Below are positions 1-6,395 of a DNA stretch of 11,805 nt, in pieces (the first letter of the stretch is position 1; each line of letters starts with the position of its first letter). Under the pieces are notes generated by a model. The model did no database searches, was not told where the DNA came from, and saw only the letters and a program-made list of their open reading frames with translations. Position numbers and translations under genes: made by a program. This DNA comes from Patescibacteria group bacterium. Its GTDB lineage: Bacteria > Patescibacteriota > Patescibacteriia > UBA9934. Location of the stretch: the NCBI GenBank assembly GCA_030916555.1, contig JAUPWK010000085.1:1-11805 (forward strand). Direction: 5' to 3'.

Positions 1-1
1 A

Positions 2-97
2 ACCAGCTTAGCGCCCGCTCCAGTTTTTGACCTTCAGATGGTGCGATCTGAGATTTTACAGGATTTTCCAAGTCTCGATGTAACTGTGAAAGCGTAG
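2..97 (+). CDS. 3' end of an unidentified gene
   Basis: An open frame enters from the left edge and ends at a TAG at 95-97, giving the last 31 residues of a protein, ending in SLDVTVKA. The frame is directly followed by a strong hairpin (102-132), as expected at the end of a transcription unit, which is the main support for it being real. The piece is too short to assign a family. The 5' part lies outside the window. It is not part of the copper operon, since the terminator and the CsoR-type promoter separate them. Confidence 0.5.
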   Translation, partial: TSLAPAPVFDLQMVRSEILQDFPSLDVTVKA

Positions 98-101
98 GCC
101 T

Positions 102-132
102 ACAAAACTCGTAGAATGACTACGAGTTTTGT
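102..132 (+). terminator. Hairpin terminator before the copper operon
   Basis: Perfect 13-bp inverted repeat ACAAAACTCGTAG / CTACGAGTTTTGT around a 5-nt loop (aatga), five bases after the stop codon of the upstream gene. The A-rich 5' arm and T-rich 3' arm make it a typical intrinsic terminator, symmetrical enough to work in both directions. Confidence 0.8.
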
Positions 133-144
133 TATCCACCGACG

Positions 145-175
145 TAGTTTTAAGTATACCCCAGGGGGGTATACT
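145..175 (+). promoter_or_regulatory. Copper operon promoter, -10 box inside the operator
   Basis: TATACT at 170-175 is a one-mismatch -10 box. A weak T-rich -35 lies around 145-152 (TAGTTTTA). Eight nucleotides separate the -10 from the csoR ATG, so transcription should start at or within about 2 nt of the ATG, giving a leaderless mRNA. The -10 overlaps the right arm of the CsoR operator, so bound repressor would block RNA polymerase directly. Confidence 0.65.
154..174. promoter_or_regulatory. CsoR-type operator of the copper operon
   Basis: Perfect dyad with arms GTATACCCC (154-162) and GGGGTATAC (166-174) around AGG. This is the TA-flanked C-tract/G-tract pattern known for CsoR-family operators. 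It lies 10 nt before the csoR start, which indicates autoregulation. Copper binding to CsoR is expected to release it from such a site. Confidence 0.85.
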
Positions 176-183
176 GCGGCCAT

Positions 184-450
184 ATGCAATCAGCACAAAA
201 GGCAGGCTTGAAGCGGCGTCTCAAAATTCTTGAAGGGCAGGTGAGGGCCTTACAGGTTATGGTTGAAAACGGCGCGTACTGCATTGATGTTATCACTCAA
301 ACTTCAGCAGTGAAACAGGGCCTTTCAAGTGTTGAAGATCTGCTCATGGAAGGTCACCTTGGCGGGTGTGTACGTAAGCAGATGCAAGCAGGTGAACATG
401 ACCGGGCCGTGGCGGAAATTTTACGGGTATATAAGTTGAAACGTAAATAA
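184..450 (+). CDS. csoR: Copper-sensing repressor CsoR
   Basis: An 88-residue all-helical DUF156 (CsoR/RcnR) protein of usual family length. The three Cu(I) ligands of CsoR are visible as Cys33 (in AYC), His58 and Cys62 (in GHLGGC), with the same 25- and 29-residue offsets as Mycobacterium tuberculosis Cys36/His61/Cys65. RRLKILEGQVRAL (11-23) is the family's helix-1 signature. The start at 184 follows a -10 box by 8 nt and has no Shine-Dalgarno. It is the first gene of the copper operon, and its own operator sits just upstream, so it should repress itself and the downstream genes until Cu(I) binds. Identification is firm; copper as inducer is inferred from ligand set and the adjacent copA. 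Confidence 0.94.
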   Translation: MQSAQKAGLKRRLKILEGQVRALQVMVENGAYCIDVITQTSAVKQGLSSVEDLLMEGHLGGCVRKQMQAGEHDRAVAEILRVYKLKRK

Positions 451-451
451 T

Positions 452-2749
452 ATGGCAAAAATAACTGCACATGTCAGTGGTATGCACTGCGCGTCCTGCG
501 TTACAAGAGTAGAGAAAACACTCGCCAAACAACCCGGTGTTCAAGATGTGGCGGTGAATTTTGCAACTGAAGAAGCGCGACTCACCGTAGCTGATGAAGC
601 CGCTGATTTAGAGCACTTGTCAGAATCGCTTAAACCATTTGGCTATGCGCTTCATCCCAAGCAAACAGATGTAGGGTCCGCTTCACCGGAGATGAGTATG
701 AATCACGGAGGTCAGCATGATCACGCGAGCATGAAGATGAATGAATTGTTAGATTTGAAAATGAGAGTCGTCACGATTCTTCCACTTGTGTGTATTGCGG
801 CTGCAATGATGACTTGGGATATTGCAAGCAGCTTGTTTGATGGAGTTCCAGAAATGTCCTACGTGACGCAAGAGTTTTTTCACCATCTCTTGCCGATCAT
901 GGCTTCATATGCCTTATTCGTGACAGGTCGTCCGTATTTGCGTGGACTTTGGATGTTTCTGCGTAAGGGTATAGCGGATATGGACAGTTTAGTTGGACTT
1001 GGAACGGTATCCGCATTTTTGTATAGTTTCATTGTAACTGCTTTCGAACAGCCTCTAGCGTCTTACCTCGACGTATCGGTCACATATTATGATGTGACAA
1101 TTGTAGTCATTGGGCTGATTACGCTTGGTAAGTATTTGGAAGCGCGAGCAAGGATGAAGACCGGGAACGCCATTAAGCAACTCATAGGTTTGCAGGCTAA
1201 GGGTGCGATTGTCATTCGGAACGGGGAAGAGTCGGAGGTAGAACTGTCGCAGGTGCAAGTAGGTGATGTTGTTGTGGTAAAACCGGGTATGAAAATCCCG
1301 GTTGATGGCGTGTTGCTTGAAAGCGTTGCATACATTGATCAATCGTTATTGACAGGCGAGCCTTTGCCAGCCGAGAAACATGTCGGGGATCAGTTGTCGG
1401 CAGGGACACTGAACACCACGGGGCACTTTACGATGCGCGCGACCAGCATTGGTGCCGATACCCTGCTGGCGCACATTATTCGGCTTGTGTCAGACGCGCA
1501 GGGATCAAAAGCGCCGTTACAGCGCTTGGCTGATAAAATTGCGAGCATTTTTGTGCCGATCGTGGTTGTTATTGCGGTGCTGACCCTTGGAATATGGTTG
1601 GGAGTCGGGAGCCAGTACCTGCCATTTTCACAGGCGTTATCATATGGTCTGGTGTCATTTGTGAGCGTACTTGTTATTGCTTGTCCATGTGCTTTAGGTT
1701 TGGCTACCCCAACTGCCATTATTGTTGGAGTAGGAAGAGGAGCGCTGCGAGGGATTCTTTTTAAAAATGCTGAGGTCTTAGAGCGGTTACATAAAATGAA
1801 CGTTTTAGTCATTGATAAAACGGGTACGCTCACTGTTGGCAAACCAACGGTACGGGAAGCTAAAGCGGGGGATGGTCTGGCGGCTACAGAAGCACTCGCG
1901 ATTATAGCTAGCCTAGAATCTCGCTCTGAGCATCCACTTGGTCAAGCGGTGGTTGAGTACGCTAAGCAACGAGGCGCTACATTATTGCCGGTCACTGAGT
2001 TCAAGAATTTGCCTGGACAAGGTGTTCAGGGGGTTGTTGAAGGCAATCTGTATTATGCAGCCGGCCCTGGGCTCCTGAAACAACTTGGCGTAACTACGCG
2101 TATAGATCTGACGGAGAGATCTGCTTCAACGTTGATTACCCTCACCGACGGCAAGACAGATCTGTATGCGGTGGCGCTTGGGGACGCTCTAAAGCCTGAG
2201 GCTAAGGCGGCTGTTACAAAGCTGCAGAGTCTGGGCATACAGGTAATTATGGCTTCCGGTGATAACCTGGCCGCGGCTCGAGCGGTGGCTCAAGAAGTAG
2301 GGATCACGGAGGTGTTAGCGGATGCGCTTCCGCAAGCTAAGCTTGAAAAAATTCAAGCCTTACAGGCAGGGGGTGCGGTGGTGGGTATGGCGGGTGACGG
2401 GGTAAATGATGCTCCAGCGTTAGCGCAAGCGGACATTGGCATTGCGATGGCGACCGGTTCCGACGTATCTATCGAGACAGGTGATATTACTTTGCTTCAC
2501 GGCGATATCCGAAAAATTGCGGAAGCCGTAGCACTCTCTAAAGCTACCGTACGGACCGTGCAAGAAAATTTATTCTGGGCCTTTATCTATAACGTGATTG
2601 GTATGCCGCTTGCCGCCGGACTCTTTTTTCCAATTTTTGGATGGCTCCTCTCGCCGGTATTCGCGGGGTTTGCCATGGCGATGTCGAGTGTATCGGTGGT
2701 GAGTAACTCGTTGCGTCTCAAATACAAAACTATTCGGTATGACCGATAA
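452..2749 (+). CDS. copA: Cu(I)-exporting P1B-type ATPase CopA
   Basis: A 765-residue ATPase that moves Cu(I) from the cytoplasm across the inner membrane. There is one N-terminal HMA metal-binding domain (residues 1-70) with GMHCASC at 10-16, then a His/Met-rich linker (81-96: MSMNHGGQHDHASMKM), a likely extra metal-binding patch. Eight membrane segments are expected. Other motifs are TGEP (301-304, actuator), CPC (411-413, transport site), DKTGT with the phosphorylated Asp455, SEHPLG (492-497, nucleotide binding) and GDGVNDAP (648-655). YN (713-714) and MSSVSVVSNS (744-753) are the Cu(I)-specific membrane residues of CopA-type pumps, so silver/copper rather than zinc/cadmium is favoured. 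It starts 1 nt after the csoR stop and its end overlaps the next gene by 11 nt, so translation is probably coupled. Confidence 0.96.
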   Translation: MAKITAHVSGMHCASCVTRVEKTLAKQPGVQDVAVNFATEEARLTVADEAADLEHLSESLKPFGYALHPKQTDVGSASPEMSMNHGGQHDHASMKMNELLDLKMRVVTILPLVCIAAAMMTWDIASSLFDGVPEMSYVTQEFFHHLLPIMASYALFVTGRPYLRGLWMFLRKGIADMDSLVGLGTVSAFLYSFIVTAFEQPLASYLDVSVTYYDVTIVVIGLITLGKYLEARARMKTGNAIKQLIGLQAKGAIVIRNGEESEVELSQVQVGDVVVVKPGMKIPVDGVLLESVAYIDQSLLTGEPLPAEKHVGDQLSAGTLNTTGHFTMRATSIGADTLLAHIIRLVSDAQGSKAPLQRLADKIASIFVPIVVVIAVLTLGIWLGVGSQYLPFSQALSYGLVSFVSVLVIACPCALGLATPTAIIVGVGRGALRGILFKNAEVLERLHKMNVLVIDKTGTLTVGKPTVREAKAGDGLAATEALAIIASLESRSEHPLGQAVVEYAKQRGATLLPVTEFKNLPGQGVQGVVEGNLYYAAGPGLLKQLGVTTRIDLTERSASTLITLTDGKTDLYAVALGDALKPEAKAAVTKLQSLGIQVIMASGDNLAAARAVAQEVGITEVLADALPQAKLEKIQALQAGGAVVGMAGDGVNDAPALAQADIGIAMATGSDVSIETGDITLLHGDIRKIAEAVALSKATVRTVQENLFWAFIYNVIGMPLAAGLFFPIFGWLLSPVFAGFAMAMSSVSVVSNSLRLKYKTIRYDR

Positions 2750-3764
2750 ACGGACTACAACGCTCTACGTAGATGGCATGCATTGCGCAGCTTGCGAGTT
2801 TTATCTTGAAGATACACTTGGGGGAGCGCCTGGGGTTTGCAAGATTAAGGCCAATTTAAATCGGGCCGAGGTAATCCTTGAGACAGACGGCGTTAAAACT
2901 GATGCAGACTTGGCTCGAGAGTTAAGCAGGCTTGTCGGGGATCGGGGTTACGCTTTACGCACGAGTCCTGTTTCACATCAAGGTTCATCTCGTGAGTTTC
3001 TTATCGCCTTGCCGGCGGCGATGTTTGTGATTGTCGGTTTCGTATTTCTTCAGAAATTAGGGTTCGTGCAACTTATTGGAGCGGGGGAGGTGTCATACGC
3101 TACAGCGATATTGATTGGTCTCATTGCTTCCGTATCTTCATGCTTGGCGGTAGTTGGCGGTTTAGTTCTCTCACTCGGCGCTACGGCCGCAAAGACTGGT
3201 GCACGTTGGCAGTCGCAGACACTCTTTCACGTCGGTCGATTAGTAAGTTTTTTCGTTTTGGGTGGCGTACTTGGAGGAGTTGGAAAGCTCTTTCATTTTG
3301 GATTAATCGGAAATACGGTGCTTAGTGTGATTGTTGCGGGGGTGATGTTGGTGCTCGGACTAAATTTGTTTGACACTTTTCCGGTGTTTCGACGGTTGCA
3401 AATTAAAATGCCAAAGATTTTTGCACGTGAAACGACTCTCATGAGTCGGGCACCATCACACCTGGCTCCGTTGGCTGTTGGGGTACTCACTTTTTTCTTG
3501 CCCTGCGGTTTTACGCAATCAATGCAGATTTACACGCTTTCAACCGGGAGTTTCTTGGTAGGCGGTCTCACCATGCTCGCTTTTGCGCTTGGTACCTTGC
3601 CTGTCTTGGCACTCTTATCCTTTGGTGCCTTTGAGTTTGCGAATAAGCCATGGAAGGGCGTATTCTTCAAGGCGTCAGGTTTGGTTATTATTGCGTTAGC
3701 GCTGACAAATCTGTGGGGGAGTTTGGTAGTACTTGGTATTCTGCCGCCCATTTTTTCCTTTTAG
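2739..3764 (+). CDS. HMA domain fused to SafE/DsbD-like membrane protein
   Basis: A 341-residue protein. Residues 5-75 are an HMA (CopZ-like) domain with GMHCAAC at 13-19 and an extra Cys34. From about residue 87 there are six or so hydrophobic segments of the sulfite exporter TauE/SafE - DsbD_2 - CcdA type, with one Cys in an early segment (SSCLAVVGG, Cys135) and one in the matching later segment (PCGFTQ, Cys256). This pair corresponds to the redox-active membrane cysteines of CcdA/DsbD. The protein could pass Cu(I) or reducing equivalents from the cytoplasm to the cupredoxin encoded next. No separate CopZ exists in this operon, so its HMA domain may serve as the copper chaperone. The ATG lies inside the end of copA (11-nt overlap). 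Domain calls are firm; the transported species is not known. Confidence 0.85.
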   Translation: MTDKRTTTLYVDGMHCAACEFYLEDTLGGAPGVCKIKANLNRAEVILETDGVKTDADLARELSRLVGDRGYALRTSPVSHQGSSREFLIALPAAMFVIVGFVFLQKLGFVQLIGAGEVSYATAILIGLIASVSSCLAVVGGLVLSLGATAAKTGARWQSQTLFHVGRLVSFFVLGGVLGGVGKLFHFGLIGNTVLSVIVAGVMLVLGLNLFDTFPVFRRLQIKMPKIFARETTLMSRAPSHLAPLAVGVLTFFLPCGFTQSMQIYTLSTGSFLVGGLTMLAFALGTLPVLALLSFGAFEFANKPWKGVFFKASGLVIIALALTNLWGSLVVLGILPPIFSF

Positions 3765-3765
3765 T

Positions 3766-4161
3766 ATGCAAAAAGATACAAAGATCGCAGCTGCCTTTTG
3801 TGCGAGCACATTAGCATTACTCCTATTGACGCGAATTTTTCCGTTTGGAAACACCCCGAGCGTTGATACGCCGCAGACTGTGAGTATAGAGAATGGTATT
3901 CAGGTGATCACGATTACTGCTAAAGGTGGTTTTTCGCCTGAACATATTGAGGCAAAAAGTGGCTTGCCAACTGAACTCCATGTAGTCACGAACGGCACCT
4001 ACGATTGCTCTTCCACGCTTGTGATTCCGTCACTTGGGTATAACGAAGCCCTAAAGCCAACGGGAACCGAGACGATTACACTTGCTCCTGAGCAGGCGGA
4101 GGGAACATTGAATGGAACGTGTGGCATGGGCATGTACTCGTTCGACGTCGCTTTTAAGTAA
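3766..4161 (+). CDS. Membrane-anchored cupredoxin-like copper protein
   Basis: A 131-residue protein with an N-terminal hydrophobic segment (about 7-22) and an extracytoplasmic domain of cupredoxin fold. KGGFSPEHI (53-61) is a typical entry strand. DCSSTLVIPSLG (80-91) and TCGMGMYSFDV (118-128) are the metal-site loops: Cys81 and Cys119 with Met121 and Met123 are the likely ligands. Here Cys81 takes the place of the His found in many blue copper proteins, a variant seen in cupredoxin domains linked to HMA/SafE proteins. The start is set at the ATG 1 nt after the previous stop; an upstream TTG at 3733 in the same frame would add an unlikely 11 residues. It probably receives or buffers copper outside the membrane. 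Confidence 0.82.
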   Translation: MQKDTKIAAAFCASTLALLLLTRIFPFGNTPSVDTPQTVSIENGIQVITITAKGGFSPEHIEAKSGLPTELHVVTNGTYDCSSTLVIPSLGYNEALKPTGTETITLAPEQAEGTLNGTCGMGMYSFDVAFK

Positions 4162-4170
4162 CCTGTAGTT

Positions 4171-5466
4171 ATGTCAAAAATTGAGCGACCATATATTGTT
4201 GTTGGAGTATTAATGCTCGTTCCCGCTATTATCTGGATGACACTGCAGCCCTTTGGGGAGCGCTGGTCAGATGCGGTGATGGTGCTAAAAAGTTTGAGTC
4301 AGCTGTCAGGAATTTTTGGGTTAGTGCTGTTTTCGTTTACACTCATGTTGAGTGCTCGGTTTCCGTGGATGGAAAAGATCATGGGGCCGTTGAATAAGGT
4401 ATATACCGCGCACCACACACTTGGGACAGCGGCCTTTGCGATGCTTTTGACGCACCCCATCTTTGCCCTCGTGAATGCTATTGTTCTCCAGAAACCAAAC
4501 CTCGCAAGATATATTATTCCCGGTTTGGATAATGCACTCACTTGGGGAATTCTCGCTCTCTGGACGTTGATTGTGCTCATGGTACTCACATTATATTTAC
4601 GACCACGCTATCCGCTTTGGAAAAAGACTCATCAGTTCTTGGGGTTGTCACTGTTCTTTGCGGGACTGCACAGTTTATTTATCACGAGCGATGTCTCAGC
4701 CTCTCCACTCTTGCGTTGGTATCTTCTGAGCGTAGCGATATTCGGCATTGTGTCTTATACCGCGTATACGTTGCTTAATTTTGTGACGGTAAAGCGATAC
4801 GCGTACGTCATTGATAAGATTGATCGATTATCTGATGCGGTCATTTCGGTCCATTTGAAACCCGGCGGACAGGCGCTTGTGTCACAACCGGGACAGTTTA
4901 TCTTTATTCGTTTTAAGATTGAGGGTAAATGGTCAGAGATCCACCCATTTTCTTTAACGGAGAAGGCGGGGCAGCAGGGACTTGGCGTTTCCATGAAGGT
5001 TCTGGGGGATGATACGGCTAGATTTATGCAGGCCTTGTCTGTAGGTGTACCCGCCCAAATTGAAGGTCCATTTGGTACTTTTGGTGCTGAGATGGAACAG
5101 ATGCCGCGTCTTGTGTGTGTGGCGGGAGGTATCGGAACAACACCGTTTCTTGCCTTACTCCCGTCCTTAGGAGAGGAGCAGTCGGTGGACGTTTATTACG
5201 CCATTAAAAATAAGCCGGAAAGCGTGTATTTGCCAGCACTTCGCAAGTTGGAAGAAAATCGGAAAGGACTGCGTATTATTCCATGGCTATCTGACGATCA
5301 AGGCTATTTGACCGCCGATATCATTAAACAGGAGAGTTCCTTAACGAGGGATGATCACATCTTTTTGTGTGGACCACCGGGCATGATGAAGTCTTTGAAA
5401 AAGCGCTTTATCGCACTCGGTATTCCTAAGGAGCATCTCCATTCTGAAGAATTTTCATTTGAATAG
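4171..5466 (+). CDS. Ferric-reductase-like flavohaem membrane oxidoreductase
   Basis: A 431-residue protein with about six membrane helices (11-205) followed by a ferredoxin-reductase-type cytoplasmic module. His81/His82 and His95 in one helix, and His154 and His167 in another, have the spacing of bis-haem ferric reductase domains (FRE/NOX type). QPGQFIFIRF (239-248) and HPFSLT (258-263) mark the FAD domain. GGIGTTPFLALL (319-330) and FLCGPPGMM (398-406) mark the NAD(P) domain, and the C-terminus EEFSFE is typical of the family. It should pass electrons from NAD(P)H through FAD and haem b to an outer-face acceptor. The acceptor could be Cu(II), Fe(III), oxygen, a quinone or the cytochrome b5-like protein encoded 3 nt downstream. 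The gene starts 9 nt after the cupredoxin stop, without a ribosome binding site. Confidence 0.88.
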   Translation: MSKIERPYIVVGVLMLVPAIIWMTLQPFGERWSDAVMVLKSLSQLSGIFGLVLFSFTLMLSARFPWMEKIMGPLNKVYTAHHTLGTAAFAMLLTHPIFALVNAIVLQKPNLARYIIPGLDNALTWGILALWTLIVLMVLTLYLRPRYPLWKKTHQFLGLSLFFAGLHSLFITSDVSASPLLRWYLLSVAIFGIVSYTAYTLLNFVTVKRYAYVIDKIDRLSDAVISVHLKPGGQALVSQPGQFIFIRFKIEGKWSEIHPFSLTEKAGQQGLGVSMKVLGDDTARFMQALSVGVPAQIEGPFGTFGAEMEQMPRLVCVAGGIGTTPFLALLPSLGEEQSVDVYYAIKNKPESVYLPALRKLEENRKGLRIIPWLSDDQGYLTADIIKQESSLTRDDHIFLCGPPGMMKSLKKRFIALGIPKEHLHSEEFSFE

Positions 5467-5469
5467 TTT

Positions 5470-5868
5470 ATGTTGAAGAAGTTGGCATTATTTTTGCTTA
5501 TCGTGTTTATTGGGGTAGGTGCTGTTGGTTTGTGGCTGTCTTTTTCTTATCCAGCGGAAAGCCCAGTAATTACGGAACAGACTTCACCAGCAGAGATTCA
5601 AGAGCCGGTCACGACATCCCCTGGAGAAACGCAGGCCTCTGGCTATACTGCGGTAGAAGTCGAAAAGCATGCTACATCGCAGGATTGCTGGCTTATTGTG
5701 CGCGATAACGTGTATGACGTCGACGCATTTATTTCAAGCCATCCTGGTGGCGTTGATGCGCTTTCGAAGCAGTGCGGAAATGAAGTTTCTGATTTGTTTG
5801 CAAGCATTCACTCTAACCGTGCTTGGGATTTGCTCGGATCGTACAAGATTGGAAAGTTGATTGAGTAA
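5470..5868 (+). CDS. Membrane-anchored cytochrome b5-like haem protein
   Basis: A 132-residue protein. Residues 4-27 form an N-terminal membrane anchor, followed by a Pro/Thr/Ser/Glu-rich linker (28-57) and a cytochrome b5-like domain (58-131). The domain has the HPGG haem motif (91-94, His91) and a second expected axial ligand His114 in SIHSNRAWDLL. VEKHATSQDCWLIV and VYDVDAF are the usual b5 strands. Cys73 and Cys102 could form a disulfide, fitting an extracytoplasmic location. It begins 3 nt after the flavohaem reductase gene and is the last gene before the 5888-5914 terminator. It is the most likely direct electron acceptor of that reductase. A haem function is well supported; the partner and final acceptor are inferred. 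Confidence 0.88.
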   Translation: MLKKLALFLLIVFIGVGAVGLWLSFSYPAESPVITEQTSPAEIQEPVTTSPGETQASGYTAVEVEKHATSQDCWLIVRDNVYDVDAFISSHPGGVDALSKQCGNEVSDLFASIHSNRAWDLLGSYKIGKLIE

Positions 5869-5887
5869 AAGTCATTTTCTGGTTAGT

Positions 5888-5914
5888 ACAAAATGCAGCT
5901 AGGCTGCATTTTGT
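5888..5914. terminator. Terminator of the copper operon
   Basis: Perfect 12-bp hairpin ACAAAATGCAGC / GCTGCATTTTGT with a 3-nt loop (TAG), 19 nt after the cytochrome b5 stop. The 3' arm ends in TTTTGTG followed by TTTG. It defines 184-5868 as one transcription unit. It also argues against an ATG at 5893, inside the hairpin, as the start of the next gene. Confidence 0.88.
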
Positions 5915-5926
5915 GTTTGTTCAATA

Positions 5927-5943
5927 TGCTATGCTTTTGGCAT
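5927..5943 (+). promoter_or_regulatory. Leaderless extended -10 promoter for CBS/antiporter unit
   Basis: TGC followed by TATGCT (5930-5935) forms an extended -10 element, with a second TATGCT overlapping at 5925-5930. Eight nucleotides separate the main box from the ATG at 5944, so the message should begin at or just before the start codon. No convincing -35 is visible, as is usual with TGn-type boxes. Confidence 0.6.
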
Positions 5944-6393
5944 ATGTTAATTTCTGAAGTCTATAGGAGGAGACCAAAAACCGTTTCTCCAGAAGAGAGT
6001 ATTGTGAGTGTGATTCGGCGAATGGAAAAAGCCGACGTGAATGGTTTTGTTGTAGTTGATGACCATAAGAAGGTGGTGGGGGTGATTAGCTTGCAGGATA
6101 TCGCTGGCGCTATTGTCCCGAGCGAGTTTAAAGACAACCCTGGTATGGCCATGGCCATGTACAAAGAACATTTTTTTCATGATCTTTGTCATGAACTTGA
6201 GCAGGTTCCGGTGAAGAAGATCATGCGTAAAAAATTTCTGAGTGTAAACCTAGAAACCAATATTTTGGCAGTCTTGGCCGATTTTTTGGTGGGCGATTTA
6301 TATATCGTTCCAGTTATTGAAGCTGGGAAACTTATCGGGATTGTGACGCGTTCAGAAATTAAAGATGCGATTCAGTCGGGCATGACCCACTAA
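5944..6393 (+). CDS. Two-CBS-domain protein
   Basis: A 149-residue soluble protein made of two CBS motifs: residues about 1-58 (ending VVGVISLQDIAGAI) and about 89-145 (ending LIGIVTRSEIKDAI). Together they form one Bateman module, the size of stand-alone CBS-pair proteins. Such modules bind adenosine nucleotides or other ligands and control a partner. The loop between them (60-88) is His/Met-rich (MAMAMYKEHFFHDLCHE), which is unusual and might bind metal. The start is placed at the ATG at 5944 because it follows a good -10 box and the N-terminus matches a CBS beginning (VYRRRPKTVSPEESI); an in-frame ATG at 5893 lies inside the terminator. The transporter gene starts 2 nt downstream, so regulation of that transporter is the natural guess. 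Confidence 0.88.
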   Translation: MLISEVYRRRPKTVSPEESIVSVIRRMEKADVNGFVVVDDHKKVVGVISLQDIAGAIVPSEFKDNPGMAMAMYKEHFFHDLCHELEQVPVKKIMRKKFLSVNLETNILAVLADFLVGDLYIVPVIEAGKLIGIVTRSEIKDAIQSGMTH

Positions 6394-6395
6394 CT

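Noticed and set aside
1390..1842. 150-codon minus-strand frame inside copA
   Set aside because: copA is certain from its motifs; the antisense frame has no family features and is a shadow.
5893..5943. Earlier ATG for the CBS protein
   Set aside because: It lies inside the terminator hairpin and upstream of the extended -10 box. The added residues are Cys/Leu-rich and not CBS-like.
5964..5971. AGGAGGAG, a perfect Shine-Dalgarno-like run
   Set aside because: No ATG, GTG or TTG follows at a usable distance; it encodes Arg codons in the CBS gene.
6144..6158. ATGGCC tandem repeat
   Set aside because: Only two and a half units; it encodes MAMAM within the CBS gene and needs no separate explanation.
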